From a virus, in the IMG/VR virus record IMGVR_UViG_3300005613_002762, positions 85,191 through 149,190 of that record: 64,000 bases of DNA, one strand, 5' to 3'. The position numbers and the translations under genes are program-made. The notes below the pieces were generated by a model. It did not search any database, was not told the DNA's origin, and saw only the letters and a program-made list of their open reading frames with translations. Of the stretch, positions 35,159 to 42,027 are shown one piece after another. Each line of letters starts with the position of its first letter. Within the stretch, counting starts at the first letter, position 1.

Positions 35159-35827
35159 TTAAAGAACTTTTTTCATGATTTCTTTAATTCTTACCACATC
35201 TTCATTTACAGATTCTTTTTTCAAACTCGCAATCCCTTTGAAAAAATCGGTCATTGGTCCTAAATCGAACAATTGAAAATCATCGTCACCCCCAAAATCT
35301 ATCTTTTTATCGGTGTCATCTTTTTTTTCATCGTCAGAAAAATCGTCCGTTTCAATTTCATTACTTTTACCACTGAAAATTGACTTAGAATTTTTTAATA
35401 AATCTCTTAAGTGTTTACCAAAAGGAAGACCAATATGGACATGAGTCATTTTATCGTGACCAACCCATTCAGAAACTACACCTATTCTATCACCAACTTT
35501 GACTTTATCACCAGCACTTAATTTAACATCTTTAAGGTGTGTATAAAAAATTTCAGGAAATCCATCCGTTCCTGAAACTGTGACTTGAGTTCCATATATT
35601 TTACCTGAATTTTTTCCTGTATCTCTAACTTTTTTGACCGTTCCATTTGTGTATGAATTAACAACCGAACCTGCAGGCGCAAATACGTCCCAAGCATTAT
35701 CTGATTGCCAATTCCCTAAAGCTCTTGATCCGTGATTTTTTGGACCATTTTCTAAATCGGTACGAAATGGACCACCTATATTGGTTGAACCTTCAGATAT
35801 TATTTTTTTTGAAGTATTTCTATTCAT
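35159..35827 (-). CDS. M23 (LytM-type) endopeptidase with packaging-type leader
   Basis: A 222-residue protein. Residues 1-13 (NRNTSKKIISE then GSTN) fit the hydrophobic-x-E leader. The M23 domain has the zinc ligands His in GPKNHG, Asp in NAWDVFAPAG, and the H-x-H in MTHVHIGLP. M23 enzymes cut peptide cross-links of peptidoglycan. The acidic linker and C-terminal helix (EDVVRIKEIMKKVL) are extra. If packaged, it may act during DNA entry; alternatively it is the lysis endopeptidase working with the holin at 37046. Confidence 0.82.
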   Translation of the reverse strand: MNRNTSKKIISEGSTNIGGPFRTDLENGPKNHGSRALGNWQSDNAWDVFAPAGSVVNSYTNGTVKKVRDTGKNSGKIYGTQVTVSGTDGFPEIFYTHLKDVKLSAGDKVKVGDRIGVVSEWVGHDKMTHVHIGLPFGKHLRDLLKNSKSIFSGKSNEIETDDFSDDEKKDDTDKKIDFGGDDDFQLFDLGPMTDFFKGIASLKKESVNEDVVRIKEIMKKVL

Positions 35828-35871
35828 AAGTTTGGATCTTATAGACTTATTTTAATATAAATACTTCTATA

Positions 35872-36342
35872 TTATAAAAACCATTCAGGGATATCTCTAT
35901 TTTTCCATTTACAAAAATCTTTTTTTGCTCCTACGTAATAATTTCTGTATGATTGTATTACATCACCAACTTTATATTCGTCAGGCATTGCCTTTGGTGG
36001 TGTGGTGAAGTCTTTATCAACAATATCAGGTTTATTCATTAAACACCATTCAATCACATCTTGAGATTTATGACGTTTTCCATAACGATATGTATATTCC
36101 TTACACAACTCTAATCCAAGATCACAAAGGTATAAGTAATTAGATAAACTCTCACGAGTCCATATAGCACATGGGTGATTTTTGTGAGATAACTTGTAGG
36201 GTACTTGGGGAGTAACTTGGGGGGTCATATGATGAACACCACACAGAAGTTGTGCTGTTTCCAATATCATTTTAACCACATGTTTATCACAATGGTATTT
36301 AGCACATTTTTTGGTGTCAAAATCTAAAAAGAAAATATTCAT
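35872..36342 (-). CDS. Pyrimidine-dimer-glycosylase-like phage protein
   Basis: A 156-residue protein (MNIFFLDFDTKKCAKYHCDK, then HVVKMILETAQLLCGVHHM, HKNHPCAIWTRES, EYTYRYGKRHKS and YRNYYVGAKKDF). I recognise this as a family conserved in many large myophages and often annotated as Pyr_excise-like; the exact chemistry in these longer proteins is not established. It has a host-type promoter, so is probably expressed early. Confidence 0.65.
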   Translation of the reverse strand: MNIFFLDFDTKKCAKYHCDKHVVKMILETAQLLCGVHHMTPQVTPQVPYKLSHKNHPCAIWTRESLSNYLYLCDLGLELCKEYTYRYGKRHKSQDVIEWCLMNKPDIVDKDFTTPPKAMPDEYKVGDVIQSYRNYYVGAKKDFCKWKNRDIPEWFL

Positions 36343-36346
36343 ATCA

Positions 36347-36377
36347 CAAAGATATGAAAAAATCTTTACTGATTCAA
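36347..36377 (-). promoter_or_regulatory. Host-type promoter
   Basis: Minus-strand TTG (36375-36377), 20-base spacer, TATCTTTG (36347-36354), then TGATATG: the ATG is only five bases after the -7 element, so the transcript would be nearly leaderless. Confidence 0.65.
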
Positions 36378-36980
36378 ATAACTCATTAAAACACCGCCGA
36401 TTGATGATGCGTGAACTTGAAGATGGGTAATTTCTTCAACGTTTAGATCTTTTTTGTCTTTAACGTAATCAACAGATAAAACCCCAATAAATTTATCTTC
36501 AATTGTTTTAATTGCAAATAAATAAGACGACTTACATCCTGTTTCTTCTGCAACATACTTTAATCCAAAAGTTGGTATTTCTTCATTAGTATAATCAGAG
36601 ATTTCGATTGCATCGTTATTTAATAATTCATTAATAGACTTAGAAAATAAATTAACAGGAATGTTTTTAAAATTAGTTTGAACAGATTGTGCGTGTTGAC
36701 CAACGGTTTCATACATTATTGAAAATTTCGCCATTGATTTTCCTGTTGGGTAAAAATTTCCTCCATTATGAAATTGAGAAACCCAAACTCTGTCAGCATC
36801 AAATTCTTCTTTAATGTGTTCGATTTTTGAGTTTATTAACTCACTAACCCTTAATGTGTCCATAACCATGTCTGGTTTTGGTTTCTTTTTAGATTCTAAA
36901 TAGTGTTTTATAAACATTATTAAAATAGGCCCCAAAACACCTGTTAAAAAGGCCACCATTACTGTTGAGAAATTATCCAT
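36366..36980 (-). CDS. Membrane-anchored GAF-like sensor protein, 204 aa
   Basis: Start at ATG 36980 (MDNFSTVMVAFLTGVLGPIL); a TTG further up is less likely. One transmembrane helix at residues 5-25, then a basic linker, then a GAF-like domain (DADRVWVSQFHNGGNFYPTG, GCKSSYLFAIK, FIGVLSVDYV). GAF domains bind small ligands; this one may be a membrane-tethered sensor. Role in infection unknown. It follows the holin and small membrane genes. Confidence 0.65.
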   Translation of the reverse strand: MDNFSTVMVAFLTGVLGPILIMFIKHYLESKKKPKPDMVMDTLRVSELINSKIEHIKEEFDADRVWVSQFHNGGNFYPTGKSMAKFSIMYETVGQHAQSVQTNFKNIPVNLFSKSINELLNNDAIEISDYTNEEIPTFGLKYVAEETGCKSSYLFAIKTIEDKFIGVLSVDYVKDKKDLNVEEITHLQVHASSIGGVLMSYLNQ

Positions 36981-37005
36981 ATTCAATTAATAAATATTAT
37001 AAATT

Positions 37006-37034
37006 AAAAAAGCCCACATAAAATGTGAGCTTTT
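37006..37034 (-). terminator. Intrinsic terminator after holin candidate
   Basis: Minus-strand AAAAGCTCACATTTTATGTG then GGCTTTTT: stem with one mismatch and a T-run. Confidence 0.7.
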
Positions 37035-37045
37035 AGTGAAAATAA

Positions 37046-37219
37046 TTAAGCGTTGTTTTTAACGATTATCGACCAGATTGCACCTGCCAATGTAGTAACA
37101 CCACCGATGATTTCGGTAAGGATCGTCTCGTCAATTAATCCTTTTGTTATTAGAATACCACCAACAAAAGTTAATGTGTGTCTAAGAATACCTAATAATT
37201 GTTCTTTAGATAATTTCAT
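37046..37219 (-). CDS. Holin candidate, 57 aa (Pam3_gp28-like)
   Basis: ATG at 37219 (MKLSKEQLLGILRHTLTFVG), continuing GILITKGLIDETILTEIIGG and VTTLAGAIWSIIVKNNA, stop at 37046. Two short hydrophobic helices around the pattern RH-x-L-T-x-x-GG-x-L-x-x-KG-x-I matches the Pam3_gp28-type putative holins. Holins form membrane lesions that start lysis. The gene lies near the M23 endopeptidase, forming a possible lysis module, and ends at a terminator. Confidence 0.75.
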   Translation of the reverse strand: MKLSKEQLLGILRHTLTFVGGILITKGLIDETILTEIIGGVTTLAGAIWSIIVKNNA

Positions 37220-37270
37220 GTCAAAATATTTATTGTTTATTTAAACATAAATATCTTAAAGTTTGTAAAA

Positions 37271-37363
37271 CTACTTCTCTTTTTTAAATTGTAAAGACTT
37301 AAGTAAAACAAATCCAAGTAGTATAATTGGAAATAAAATAGCGATTAAGACAGATGTATTCAT
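37271..37363 (-). CDS. Single-pass membrane peptide, 30 aa
   Basis: ATG at 37363 (MNTSVLIAILFPIILLGFVL) to TAG at 37271, with a basic tail LKSLQFKKEK. One transmembrane helix. It sits between two other small membrane proteins. It may be an antiholin or small regulator; support is limited to the clean frame and its location. Confidence 0.5.
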   Translation of the reverse strand: MNTSVLIAILFPIILLGFVLLKSLQFKKEK

Positions 37364-37409
37364 GTTTTTTTGATTTTTATATTGACGAAAAAAAAGTTAA
37401 AATTTTATA

Positions 37410-37607
37410 TTATTTTTTAATAAACCCCTTGAAATAGTTTTCCCATTTATCAGTTGCAGGTGAAATAATAAAGTATCCAATTAAACCAAGAATAATACTT
37501 GTGAATGAGACTTGATTAGTCACGTAGAATGATAGAAAATAAATCCCAATCATTACAAATATGATTGACATAAAGGACATTAAAAAATTTAAAATAGTGT
37601 TTTTCAT
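37410..37607 (-). CDS. Small two-helix membrane protein, 65 aa
   Basis: Two hydrophobic segments (ILNFLMSFMSIIFVMIGIYF and SFTSIILGLIGYFIIS) with a charged C-terminus. It lies close to the holin candidate and 30-aa peptide. Function unknown; an accessory lysis role is possible. Confidence 0.6.
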   Translation of the reverse strand: MKNTILNFLMSFMSIIFVMIGIYFLSFYVTNQVSFTSIILGLIGYFIISPATDKWENYFKGFIKK

Positions 37608-37641
37608 AAAAAAGTTAGTTTATAAGTTATTTGTTTGTTTG

Positions 37642-37715
37642 TGGTCCCTGTTGGGATCGAACCAACCACCTACTGATTATGAGTCAGTTGCTCTAACCGA
37701 ATGAGCTAAGAGACC
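37642..37715 (-). tRNA. tRNA with CAT anticodon (Met or Ile2)
   Basis: Acceptor GGTCTCT/AGGGACC, D-arm AGCTCATTCGGTTAGAGC, anticodon arm CTGA-CTCATAA-TCAG with CAT, T-arm TTGG-TTCGATC-CCAA. Whether it is elongator Met or lysidine-modified Ile cannot be told from sequence alone. CCA is not encoded. Confidence 0.92.
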
Positions 37716-37724
37716 AAAAGGAAA

Positions 37725-37955
37725 TTAGGCCTTTGCCAAATGTTTTTCCATCATTTCATTTGCTTTAGTTATTGCCAAATCTTTCGTTTTAAATCCTTTC
37801 TCCTTTAAAGATTTTGCATGATAGATATCATAATCGGTTGATGCAACCTGAGGTTTTGAACCTCGTCCTTTACTTGTTCTCATGGTGTCTTTAGCGTAGA
37901 TATCATAAAAACCTACTTTACAAATGTAACGTCCTCTTGTTTGTCCTTTACTCAT
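37725..37955 (-). CDS. Small basic protein, 76 aa
   Basis: A basic, single-domain protein (YICKVGFYDIYAKDTMRTSK, then DYDIYHAKSLKEKGFKTKDL). It has a host-type promoter and lies just upstream of a tRNA. It resembles small nucleic-acid-binding phage proteins in composition only. Confidence 0.65.
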   Translation of the reverse strand: MSKGQTRGRYICKVGFYDIYAKDTMRTSKGRGSKPQVASTDYDIYHAKSLKEKGFKTKDLAITKANEMMEKHLAKA

Positions 37956-37988
37956 TTTTCTTTTTTTTTATTTAGTGATACAATTATA

Positions 37989-38019
37989 CAAATATACGAT
38001 TAAAAAATCAAATAACCAA
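37989..38019 (-). promoter_or_regulatory. Host-type promoter
   Basis: Minus-strand TTG (38017-38019), 20-base spacer, TATATTTG (37989-37996); serves the 76-aa gene and probably the tRNA at 37642. Confidence 0.7.
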
Positions 38020-38026
38020 TTTTTTT

Positions 38027-38308
38027 TTAAAAAGTTTCATCCCATTCTGAGATCACAAATGATAAAGAAATGAAATCATCTTTTTTATTATAATGAACTC
38101 TAAAACCCCCTGTTCCAATACTAACTTTTTGATTAATAGAATCTTCCATTAATCTTCTTGCCATTTCCCTTATTTCAGGTTCAGTTGGGATTCCATCTTC
38201 TGCAGATGCCCATTTCCATTCTAACGCAACCATGGTTCGGTGAACTTTGGAAAAGTCAAACCAATCCATAATTTTATCAATAGCTTTTTTGTGTTTATTT
38301 TTCATCAT
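38027..38308 (-). CDS. Hypothetical protein, 93 aa
   Basis: Begins MMKNKHKKAIDKIMDWFDFS and has VHRTMVALEWKWASAEDGIP then EIREMARRLMEDSINQKVSI, a pattern I recall in small phage proteins of unknown function. Overlaps the 3' end of the upstream gene by four bases, so the pair is coupled. Confidence 0.65.
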   Translation of the reverse strand: MMKNKHKKAIDKIMDWFDFSKVHRTMVALEWKWASAEDGIPTEPEIREMARRLMEDSINQKVSIGTGGFRVHYNKKDDFISLSFVISEWDETF

Positions 38309-38577
38309 TTTAATTCTTGAACTTGTTTCATAATATTAGTTACATCTTCTTCAGTTAAGTATCCGATCACATCGTTAGTCACAGGAGTCTCGTAAGTAAG
38401 ATTACCATCAGAGTCCAATACTGCAACTTCATAAAGACCATTACGACCTCCGTATGAATGAGTGTGTGAAATAACAGATACACCATATCCATTGTCAAAT
38501 TGCATACGAGACTTTTTACCAACCATATATGGAGGATCATTTAATTGTTCAAATTCTAGATCTTCAAAAGTTTTCAT
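38305..38577 (-). CDS. Hypothetical protein, 90 aa
   Basis: Acidic, small beta-rich domain (MQFDNGYGVSVISHTHSYGG, YEVAVLDSDGNLTYETPVTN) ending in a helix (EEDVTNIMKQVQELK). It resembles short proteins found in large phages and their hosts, of unknown role. Transcribed with the following 93-aa gene. Confidence 0.65.
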   Translation of the reverse strand: MKTFEDLEFEQLNDPPYMVGKKSRMQFDNGYGVSVISHTHSYGGRNGLYEVAVLDSDGNLTYETPVTNDVIGYLTEEDVTNIMKQVQELK

Positions 38578-38608
38578 AGTTTTTAATTTAATATATCATT
38601 TTTTTTTG

Positions 38609-38691
38609 AAGTCAGGGTAGGATTCGAACCTACAATGAGCAACCATCTATAACAGATGGATTCAACACCATGTCTCTTTACACTCCTGACC
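38609..38691 (-). tRNA. Unusual tRNA-like gene, anticodon uncertain
   Basis: Acceptor GGTCAGG/CCTGACT (one G-U) and T-arm GTAGG-TTCGAAT-CCTAC are clear. The middle is not standard: the segment before the best anticodon-like hairpin is too long, and that hairpin CCATC-TGTTATA-GATGG would have G at position 33 and TTA at 34-36. An alternative arm ATGG-TGTTGAAT-CCAT with a variable arm ATCT/AGAT would suggest a Ser-like class II tRNA. About 83 nt. It may be a decayed or specialised tRNA. Confidence 0.6.
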
Positions 38692-38716
38692 TTCCTGTGT
38701 TACCTTAACAGGTTTG

Positions 38717-38788
38717 TAGCCCCACCGGGAGTCGAACCCGACTTTCCAGGATGAAAACCTGGCGTCCTAACCGATAGACGATGGGGCC
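38717..38788 (-). tRNA. tRNA-Glu (TTC)
   Basis: Acceptor GGCCCCA/TGGGGCT, anticodon arm CCAGG-TTTTCAT-CCTGG with anticodon TTC, T-arm TCGGG-TTCGACT-CCCGG. Standard in all parts; no encoded CCA. Confidence 0.93.
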
Positions 38789-38818
38789 ATTTAACAAATC
38801 TTTCTTTAACTTTTTTTG

Positions 38819-38892
38819 CGGTCTGGACGGGACTCGAACCCGCGACCCCCTGCGTGACAGGCAGGTATTCTAACCAACTGAACTACCAGACC
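38819..38892 (-). tRNA. tRNA-Asp (GTC)
   Basis: Acceptor GGTCTGG/CCAGACC with discriminator G, anticodon arm CCTGC-CTGTCAC-GCAGG giving GTC, T-arm GCGGG-TTCGAGT-CCCGT. Standard. Confidence 0.93.
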
Positions 38893-38898
38893 GAGTTG

Positions 38899-38973
38899 TG
38901 GTATGGGAATGGAATCGAACCATCGGCACAAGGGGTTTCCGTCCCTTTGCTCTACCTTCTGAGCTACCACACC
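38899..38973 (-). tRNA. Atypical tRNA, Phe-like, anticodon uncertain
   Basis: Acceptor GGTGTGG/CCATACC, D-arm GCTCAGAAGGTAGAGC and T-arm GATGG-TTCGATT-CCATT are clear. The anticodon arm AAGGG-ACGGAAAC-CCCTT has an eight-base loop and lacks U33; it looks like a Phe (GAA) arm with changes. One extra base also lies between T-stem and acceptor. Could be inactive or specialised. Confidence 0.7.
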
Positions 38974-39145
38974 ATTTATTTGTAGTTAAGTAGTTGACAC
39001 ACACTCTCGTTTCACCATCTTATGTCAACAGGTTAATGCACTTAACGAGTTTCCCTTTTCTTACCACCACAATATTTTAAATCAAAGAACTTTTTCCCTC
39101 TCGTGTGGGGGTGAGTCCACCATCACATTTTCTCACCCCCGTTTG
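38974..39145 (-). ncRNA. Structured leader of the tRNA operon
   Basis: About 170 nt between a host-type promoter (39151-39181) and the first tRNA, with no open frame of note. Visible stems on the minus strand: GGGGGTGAG / CTCACCCCC (39112-39140), GTTAA-GTGCA-TTAAC near 39030, and GTTGACA/TGTCAAC (about 38993-39030). It may be only a processed 5' leader, or a small RNA in its own right. Confidence 0.5.
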
Positions 39146-39150
39146 TTTTA

Positions 39151-39181
39151 CAAATATAAGAACTTTATTTTAATTTACCAA
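39151..39181 (-). promoter_or_regulatory. Host-type promoter of the tRNA operon
   Basis: Minus-strand TTG (39179-39181), 20-base spacer, TATATTTG (39151-39158). Lies just after the stop of the 112-aa gene and drives the leader and four tRNA genes. Confidence 0.8.
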
Positions 39182-39508
39182 ACACTTTATAAAATATTTT
39201 TTACCAATTTTTTCTAACTTTCCAACATAGTCGTTTTTGTGATCAATTCCTGTCCAAAAACCGCTACCATCACTCCAAAGACCACGTTTATTATTTTTAT
39301 AAACTTCTTCACCAAATGTAATGTAATCAGGCTGATCGTGCTCAAGTAAAAATGTTGCTCTTGTCATTTCACGTTTTTCTTGTGGTGTGTAATTTCCTGA
39401 CCAATCTTGTTTACATAAAAAAGTAGCTTCACCAACCTTAACTTCTTGTCCATTAAGAATTGCTTTTTTATCTAATTTTTTCTTGTAAGTGTAAATGTAA
39501 GTTCCCAT
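39170..39508 (-). CDS. Hypothetical protein, 112 aa
   Basis: A soluble, basic alpha/beta protein (MGTYIYTYKKKLDKKAILNG, WSGNYTPQEKREMTRATFLL). It has a strong host-type promoter and is followed by the tRNA promoter, which overlaps its stop region. Family not recognised; probably an early gene. Confidence 0.65.
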   Translation of the reverse strand: MGTYIYTYKKKLDKKAILNGQEVKVGEATFLCKQDWSGNYTPQEKREMTRATFLLEHDQPDYITFGEEVYKNNKRGLWSDGSGFWTGIDHKNDYVGKLEKIGKKYFIKCLVN

Positions 39509-39525
39509 ATGTTTTATTGTTTCTA

Positions 39526-39556
39526 CAAATATATGGACTTCATTTCAATTGGCCAA
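39526..39556 (-). promoter_or_regulatory. Host-type promoter
   Basis: Minus-strand TTG (39554-39556), 20-base spacer, TATATTTG (39526-39533), then TAGAA. Confidence 0.75.
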
Positions 39557-39584
39557 ATATTTTGTAAAATATTTTAAAACAAAA

Positions 39585-39610
39585 AACCCCTCTTTTTTGA
39601 AGAAGGGGTT
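39585..39610 (-). terminator. Intrinsic terminator
   Basis: Minus-strand AACCCCTTCTTC loop and GAGGGGTTTTTTG, following the packaged-type gene at 39654. Confidence 0.8.
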
Positions 39611-39653
39611 ATTTGACAATACGGGATGATAATGATTGTGTAAGTCTTTTTTT

Positions 39654-40172
39654 TTAATCTTGGGATTTCTTTGGATACATTATATGTTCTAAATAACTTG
39701 TGTATTCAAAATTTAAAACACTAAGAACGTCCTTAATCCCTGATTCTATTTCTGAATTTTCACCAACTAAGTCATATTTTCTTTCATAATGATCAATTAA
39801 TTCTTCGAAAAGTTTCCCAATTTTTTTAATGTTTGTATTTTTCAAATCAATCAACTCTTCTTGTTCGTTTTTTGAAAGTTCGTCATATTCGATTTCATCA
39901 TCAAATCTTTTTGATGGTCTTCGTGTATATTTAGACATGTTCTTTTTTCTCCAAAGATTATAACTGTGTTGGATATCGTTATAACGTAAATAATTTTCTG
40001 GATTCATTTTTCCTAAAATATGTCCATTGAGTAATTTTAACAAATCCATTTTAAAATTTTCAATTTCTTCATCTGTAATTACTTTGTAAATTTCAGAGAT
40101 GGATCCTTCCATAATCACACGTCTAATAATACGAGCAAGATCTGATTCTGTAAGTCTTATAATTTTTTTCAT
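39654..40172 (-). CDS. Packaged-type protein, LTESDL leader, 172 aa
   Basis: The leader LTESDLARIIRRVIME followed by GS is the clearest example of the family; cleavage would fall after residue 22. The mature part is helical and strongly charged (RRPSKRFDDEIEYDELSKNE). Late-type motif ATATTTATAAT lies upstream. Function unknown. Confidence 0.7.
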   Translation of the reverse strand: MKKIIRLTESDLARIIRRVIMEGSISEIYKVITDEEIENFKMDLLKLLNGHILGKMNPENYLRYNDIQHSYNLWRKKNMSKYTRRPSKRFDDEIEYDELSKNEQEELIDLKNTNIKKIGKLFEELIDHYERKYDLVGENSEIESGIKDVLSVLNFEYTSYLEHIMYPKKSQD

Positions 40173-40198
40173 GAATTATTTTTATTATAAATATATTG

Positions 40199-40345
40199 TT
40201 AATTTATTAAAATTATACTATAAGGACATTTTACGTTTCTTGGTAAACGCAAGAGAGGCATCCAATCGTTCGGTTCAATTTTAATGTACGCATCAATTTT
40301 CGCTTGAAAATTCACCTCTAATTTTTCTAGTGTTTTAGTTTCCAT
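40199..40345 (-). CDS. Small protein, 48 aa
   Basis: ATG at 40345 (METKTLEKLEVNFQAKIDAY), continuing IKIEPNDWMPLLRLPRNVKC and ending SIILIN with TAA at 40199. The motif GGTATTTATTAATATG runs straight into the start codon, as in several larger genes here. Unknown function. Confidence 0.6.
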   Translation of the reverse strand: METKTLEKLEVNFQAKIDAYIKIEPNDWMPLLRLPRNVKCPYSIILIN

Positions 40346-40389
40346 ATTAATAAATACCAACTTAAAATATTAGAAATTACACCTACATA

Positions 40390-40845
40390 TTAACGACAAT
40401 GAAAATCAGCCGCCTTTGTTGCAATTTGGTTATCAGGTTTAATATTCGCCTTATAACCCAAAGAATTGACCCACCCAACTGCAGGTCCAACCAATTTTGA
40501 ACTAAAGTATTGTTCTTGAGCGTTATAATCAAGATCAATCTCAAGTTTAACATTTACCTTACTTGTTAAAAAGTTTGCAACCTCAATTGAATAATCCACT
40601 TCATTCCATAACCTCGTCCACTTATCACGAATTTTTTTAACCTTATGTTTGTGATATATGTAGTGGACTCCTCGGTTTCCATACCGATATGCAATTGCGG
40701 TCACATATACGGTTGATCTTCTGTGGTTTTGAGAATCAGTTCCGACATGAATTTCAACATAAGGACATTCATTTAAAATATCCAAAGTATGTTTTGATAT
40801 GTCAGAAACCGGATCCCCATCAACCTTTCTAAATACTCGGTTCAT
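40390..40845 (-). CDS. RNase H-fold nuclease-like protein (DUF458/YkuK-like)
   Basis: A 151-residue protein with VEIHVGTDSQNHRRSTVYVT at about 31-50, the signature of the DUF458/YkuK group predicted to have an RNase H fold; later LEIDLDYNAQEQYFSSKLV supplies further acidic residues. The substrate is unknown. Unlike nearly all other genes, a strong purine stretch AAAAGGGGGAATTTA precedes the ATG and could act as a Shine-Dalgarno. It has a long upstream region with stem-loops (40846-41122). Confidence 0.75.
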   Translation of the reverse strand: MNRVFRKVDGDPVSDISKHTLDILNECPYVEIHVGTDSQNHRRSTVYVTAIAYRYGNRGVHYIYHKHKVKKIRDKWTRLWNEVDYSIEVANFLTSKVNVKLEIDLDYNAQEQYFSSKLVGPAVGWVNSLGYKANIKPDNQIATKAADFHCR

Positions 40846-41122
40846 TAAATTCCCCCTTTTATTATAATTAGATCACCCGAAAGGTTTTATTCTATTAAAG
40901 TCTAAAAGTGTTAAAAAATAGTTCTGGTCAACCACTCGCATCCCACCGATCTGTTGTATCAAATTTTCTGTAGTGCAAACGATTATATCTCCTACTACTC
41001 ATTATCAACTCACTCGCCCAAGCCTTGTCCGTTGTGAACTATTTATTACTCACCACATGAGTGGTTGTTTTAGTTTTTCAGAGCAAAAGTAATCATTTTT
41101 TGGTAATAATTGCTCAGTTTTT
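40846..41122 (-). other. Structured intergenic region / long 5' leader
   Basis: About 275 bases without a gene. On the minus strand it contains hairpin ACCAC-TCAT-GTGGT (near 41057-41070), a second GAGTG/CACTC possibility, and conserved-looking purine-rich segments (GACAAGGCTTGGGCGAGTGA), ending in the GGGGG start signal of the RNase H-like gene. A possible -7 element TACTTTTG lies near 41090. It may be a cis-acting RNA or an independent small RNA. Confidence 0.5.
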
Positions 41123-41503
41123 CTAAAATTTTATTATAACCCCTGTCGTATGAAAAATCTGACTATTACTTAATCCTGTGATAAATGCTCGTTGAAATAC
41201 TTTCACATTAGGTGATATGTAAAATCTGGCTCTTATATCATAGGATCCTGCAAATATAATGTCATCTACGGTAAGATCAGAAAATCTGTCTTGAAATGGA
41301 ACCCTTCTAATTTTGGAGCTAATAGATAATTGAAAATTATCATACCCAAGTCTATAAACATAATCACTTTTTGGTTTAAATGTTATTTTACTAAAATTTG
41401 TTCTTGCAATTGATTGGTAGTCAATTGTTGAATATTGGTTCATCAAAGGTTGAGAAAAACCAATAGACGATAAAAGTAAAAAAATTATAAGTATTTGTTT
41501 CAT
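41123..41503 (-). CDS. Secreted or outer-membrane protein, 126 aa
   Basis: Signal peptide KQILIIFLLLSSIGFSQ with cleavage near FSQ, then a beta-rich body with alternating residues (YVYRLGYDNFQLSISSKIRR, IIFAGSYDIRARFYISPNVK). The pattern and C-terminal Phe (GVIIKF) resemble a small outer-membrane beta protein. Probably inserted into the host envelope; possible superinfection or receptor masking role (inference). Confidence 0.7.
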   Translation of the reverse strand: MKQILIIFLLLSSIGFSQPLMNQYSTIDYQSIARTNFSKITFKPKSDYVYRLGYDNFQLSISSKIRRVPFQDRFSDLTVDDIIFAGSYDIRARFYISPNVKVFQRAFITGLSNSQIFHTTGVIIKF

Positions 41504-41507
41504 AGTA

Positions 41508-42005
41508 TTATTTTATTTCAAATGCACATCTCATAGGTCGTTTTGTTTTAGTTGCATCTTCAGGGTTTCCAATTACAACACCATCTTTAATTGTAAAAGC
41601 GTGACCTTTAACTAATACAAAAAAAGTTCCCTTTGGGTTTTGTTTAACAAATGTCCCAACGGTCATGTTTCTTTTTTTAATCTCACCTTTTACTTTAACA
41701 TCATACATTAATGATCTTAACATGTAATCATTGTGTCTTACTCCAAGAGGACAGATTTTTTTACCGTTCACTTTGAGTGAGTTATCTGACATTTTAACAA
41801 GTTTAGATACGGTTCCGTAAGTTCCTTTTCTTGGTTTTCTTCCAAACTCCTCAGCAACATATTTGTGAGCAAAATCATAAGACACGTCGAATGAAGAAGC
41901 AAATGCTCTTACAACACAATCATTTGTTTCACCTTTGGCAATTGCGGATTCAGTATATCCTTTAATAGCCTTTCCTGTTTTTTCGTATGGTAGTTCGTTT
42001 TTCAT
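41508..42005 (-). CDS. Cysteine-peptidase-like protein (papain fold), 165 aa
   Basis: Start set at ATG 42005 (MKNELPYEKTGKAIKGYTES) because the -7 element TATCTTTG lies inside the longer frame. The motif GETNDCVVRAFASSF carries a likely catalytic Cys, GHAFTIKDG a His, and VIGNPED an Asn, in the order of papain-like peptidases. Similar NDC-x-x-RA proteins occur in phages. Substrate unknown. Confidence 0.65.
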   Translation of the reverse strand: MKNELPYEKTGKAIKGYTESAIAKGETNDCVVRAFASSFDVSYDFAHKYVAEEFGRKPRKGTYGTVSKLVKMSDNSLKVNGKKICPLGVRHNDYMLRSLMYDVKVKGEIKKRNMTVGTFVKQNPKGTFFVLVKGHAFTIKDGVVIGNPEDATKTKRPMRCAFEIK

Positions 42006-42009
42006 ACTA

Positions 42010-42017
42010 CAAAGATA
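42010..42017 (-). promoter_or_regulatory. Host-type -7 element TATCTTTG
   Basis: Minus-strand TATCTTTG followed by TAGT-ATG, so the start codon is four bases downstream. The upstream TTTG is at a short 16-base distance. Near-leaderless transcript expected. Confidence 0.5.
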
Positions 42018-42027
42018 CAAAAATTTT

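Noticed and set aside
37053-37244. Plus-strand 63-codon frame
   Set aside because: Antisense to the 57-aa holin candidate, which has a good start, membrane helices and terminator.
38609-38691. Ochre-suppressor tRNA and alternative genetic code
   Set aside because: TAA is the usual stop for the clear genes here, and the TTA reading would need G at position 33; stop reassignment is not supported.
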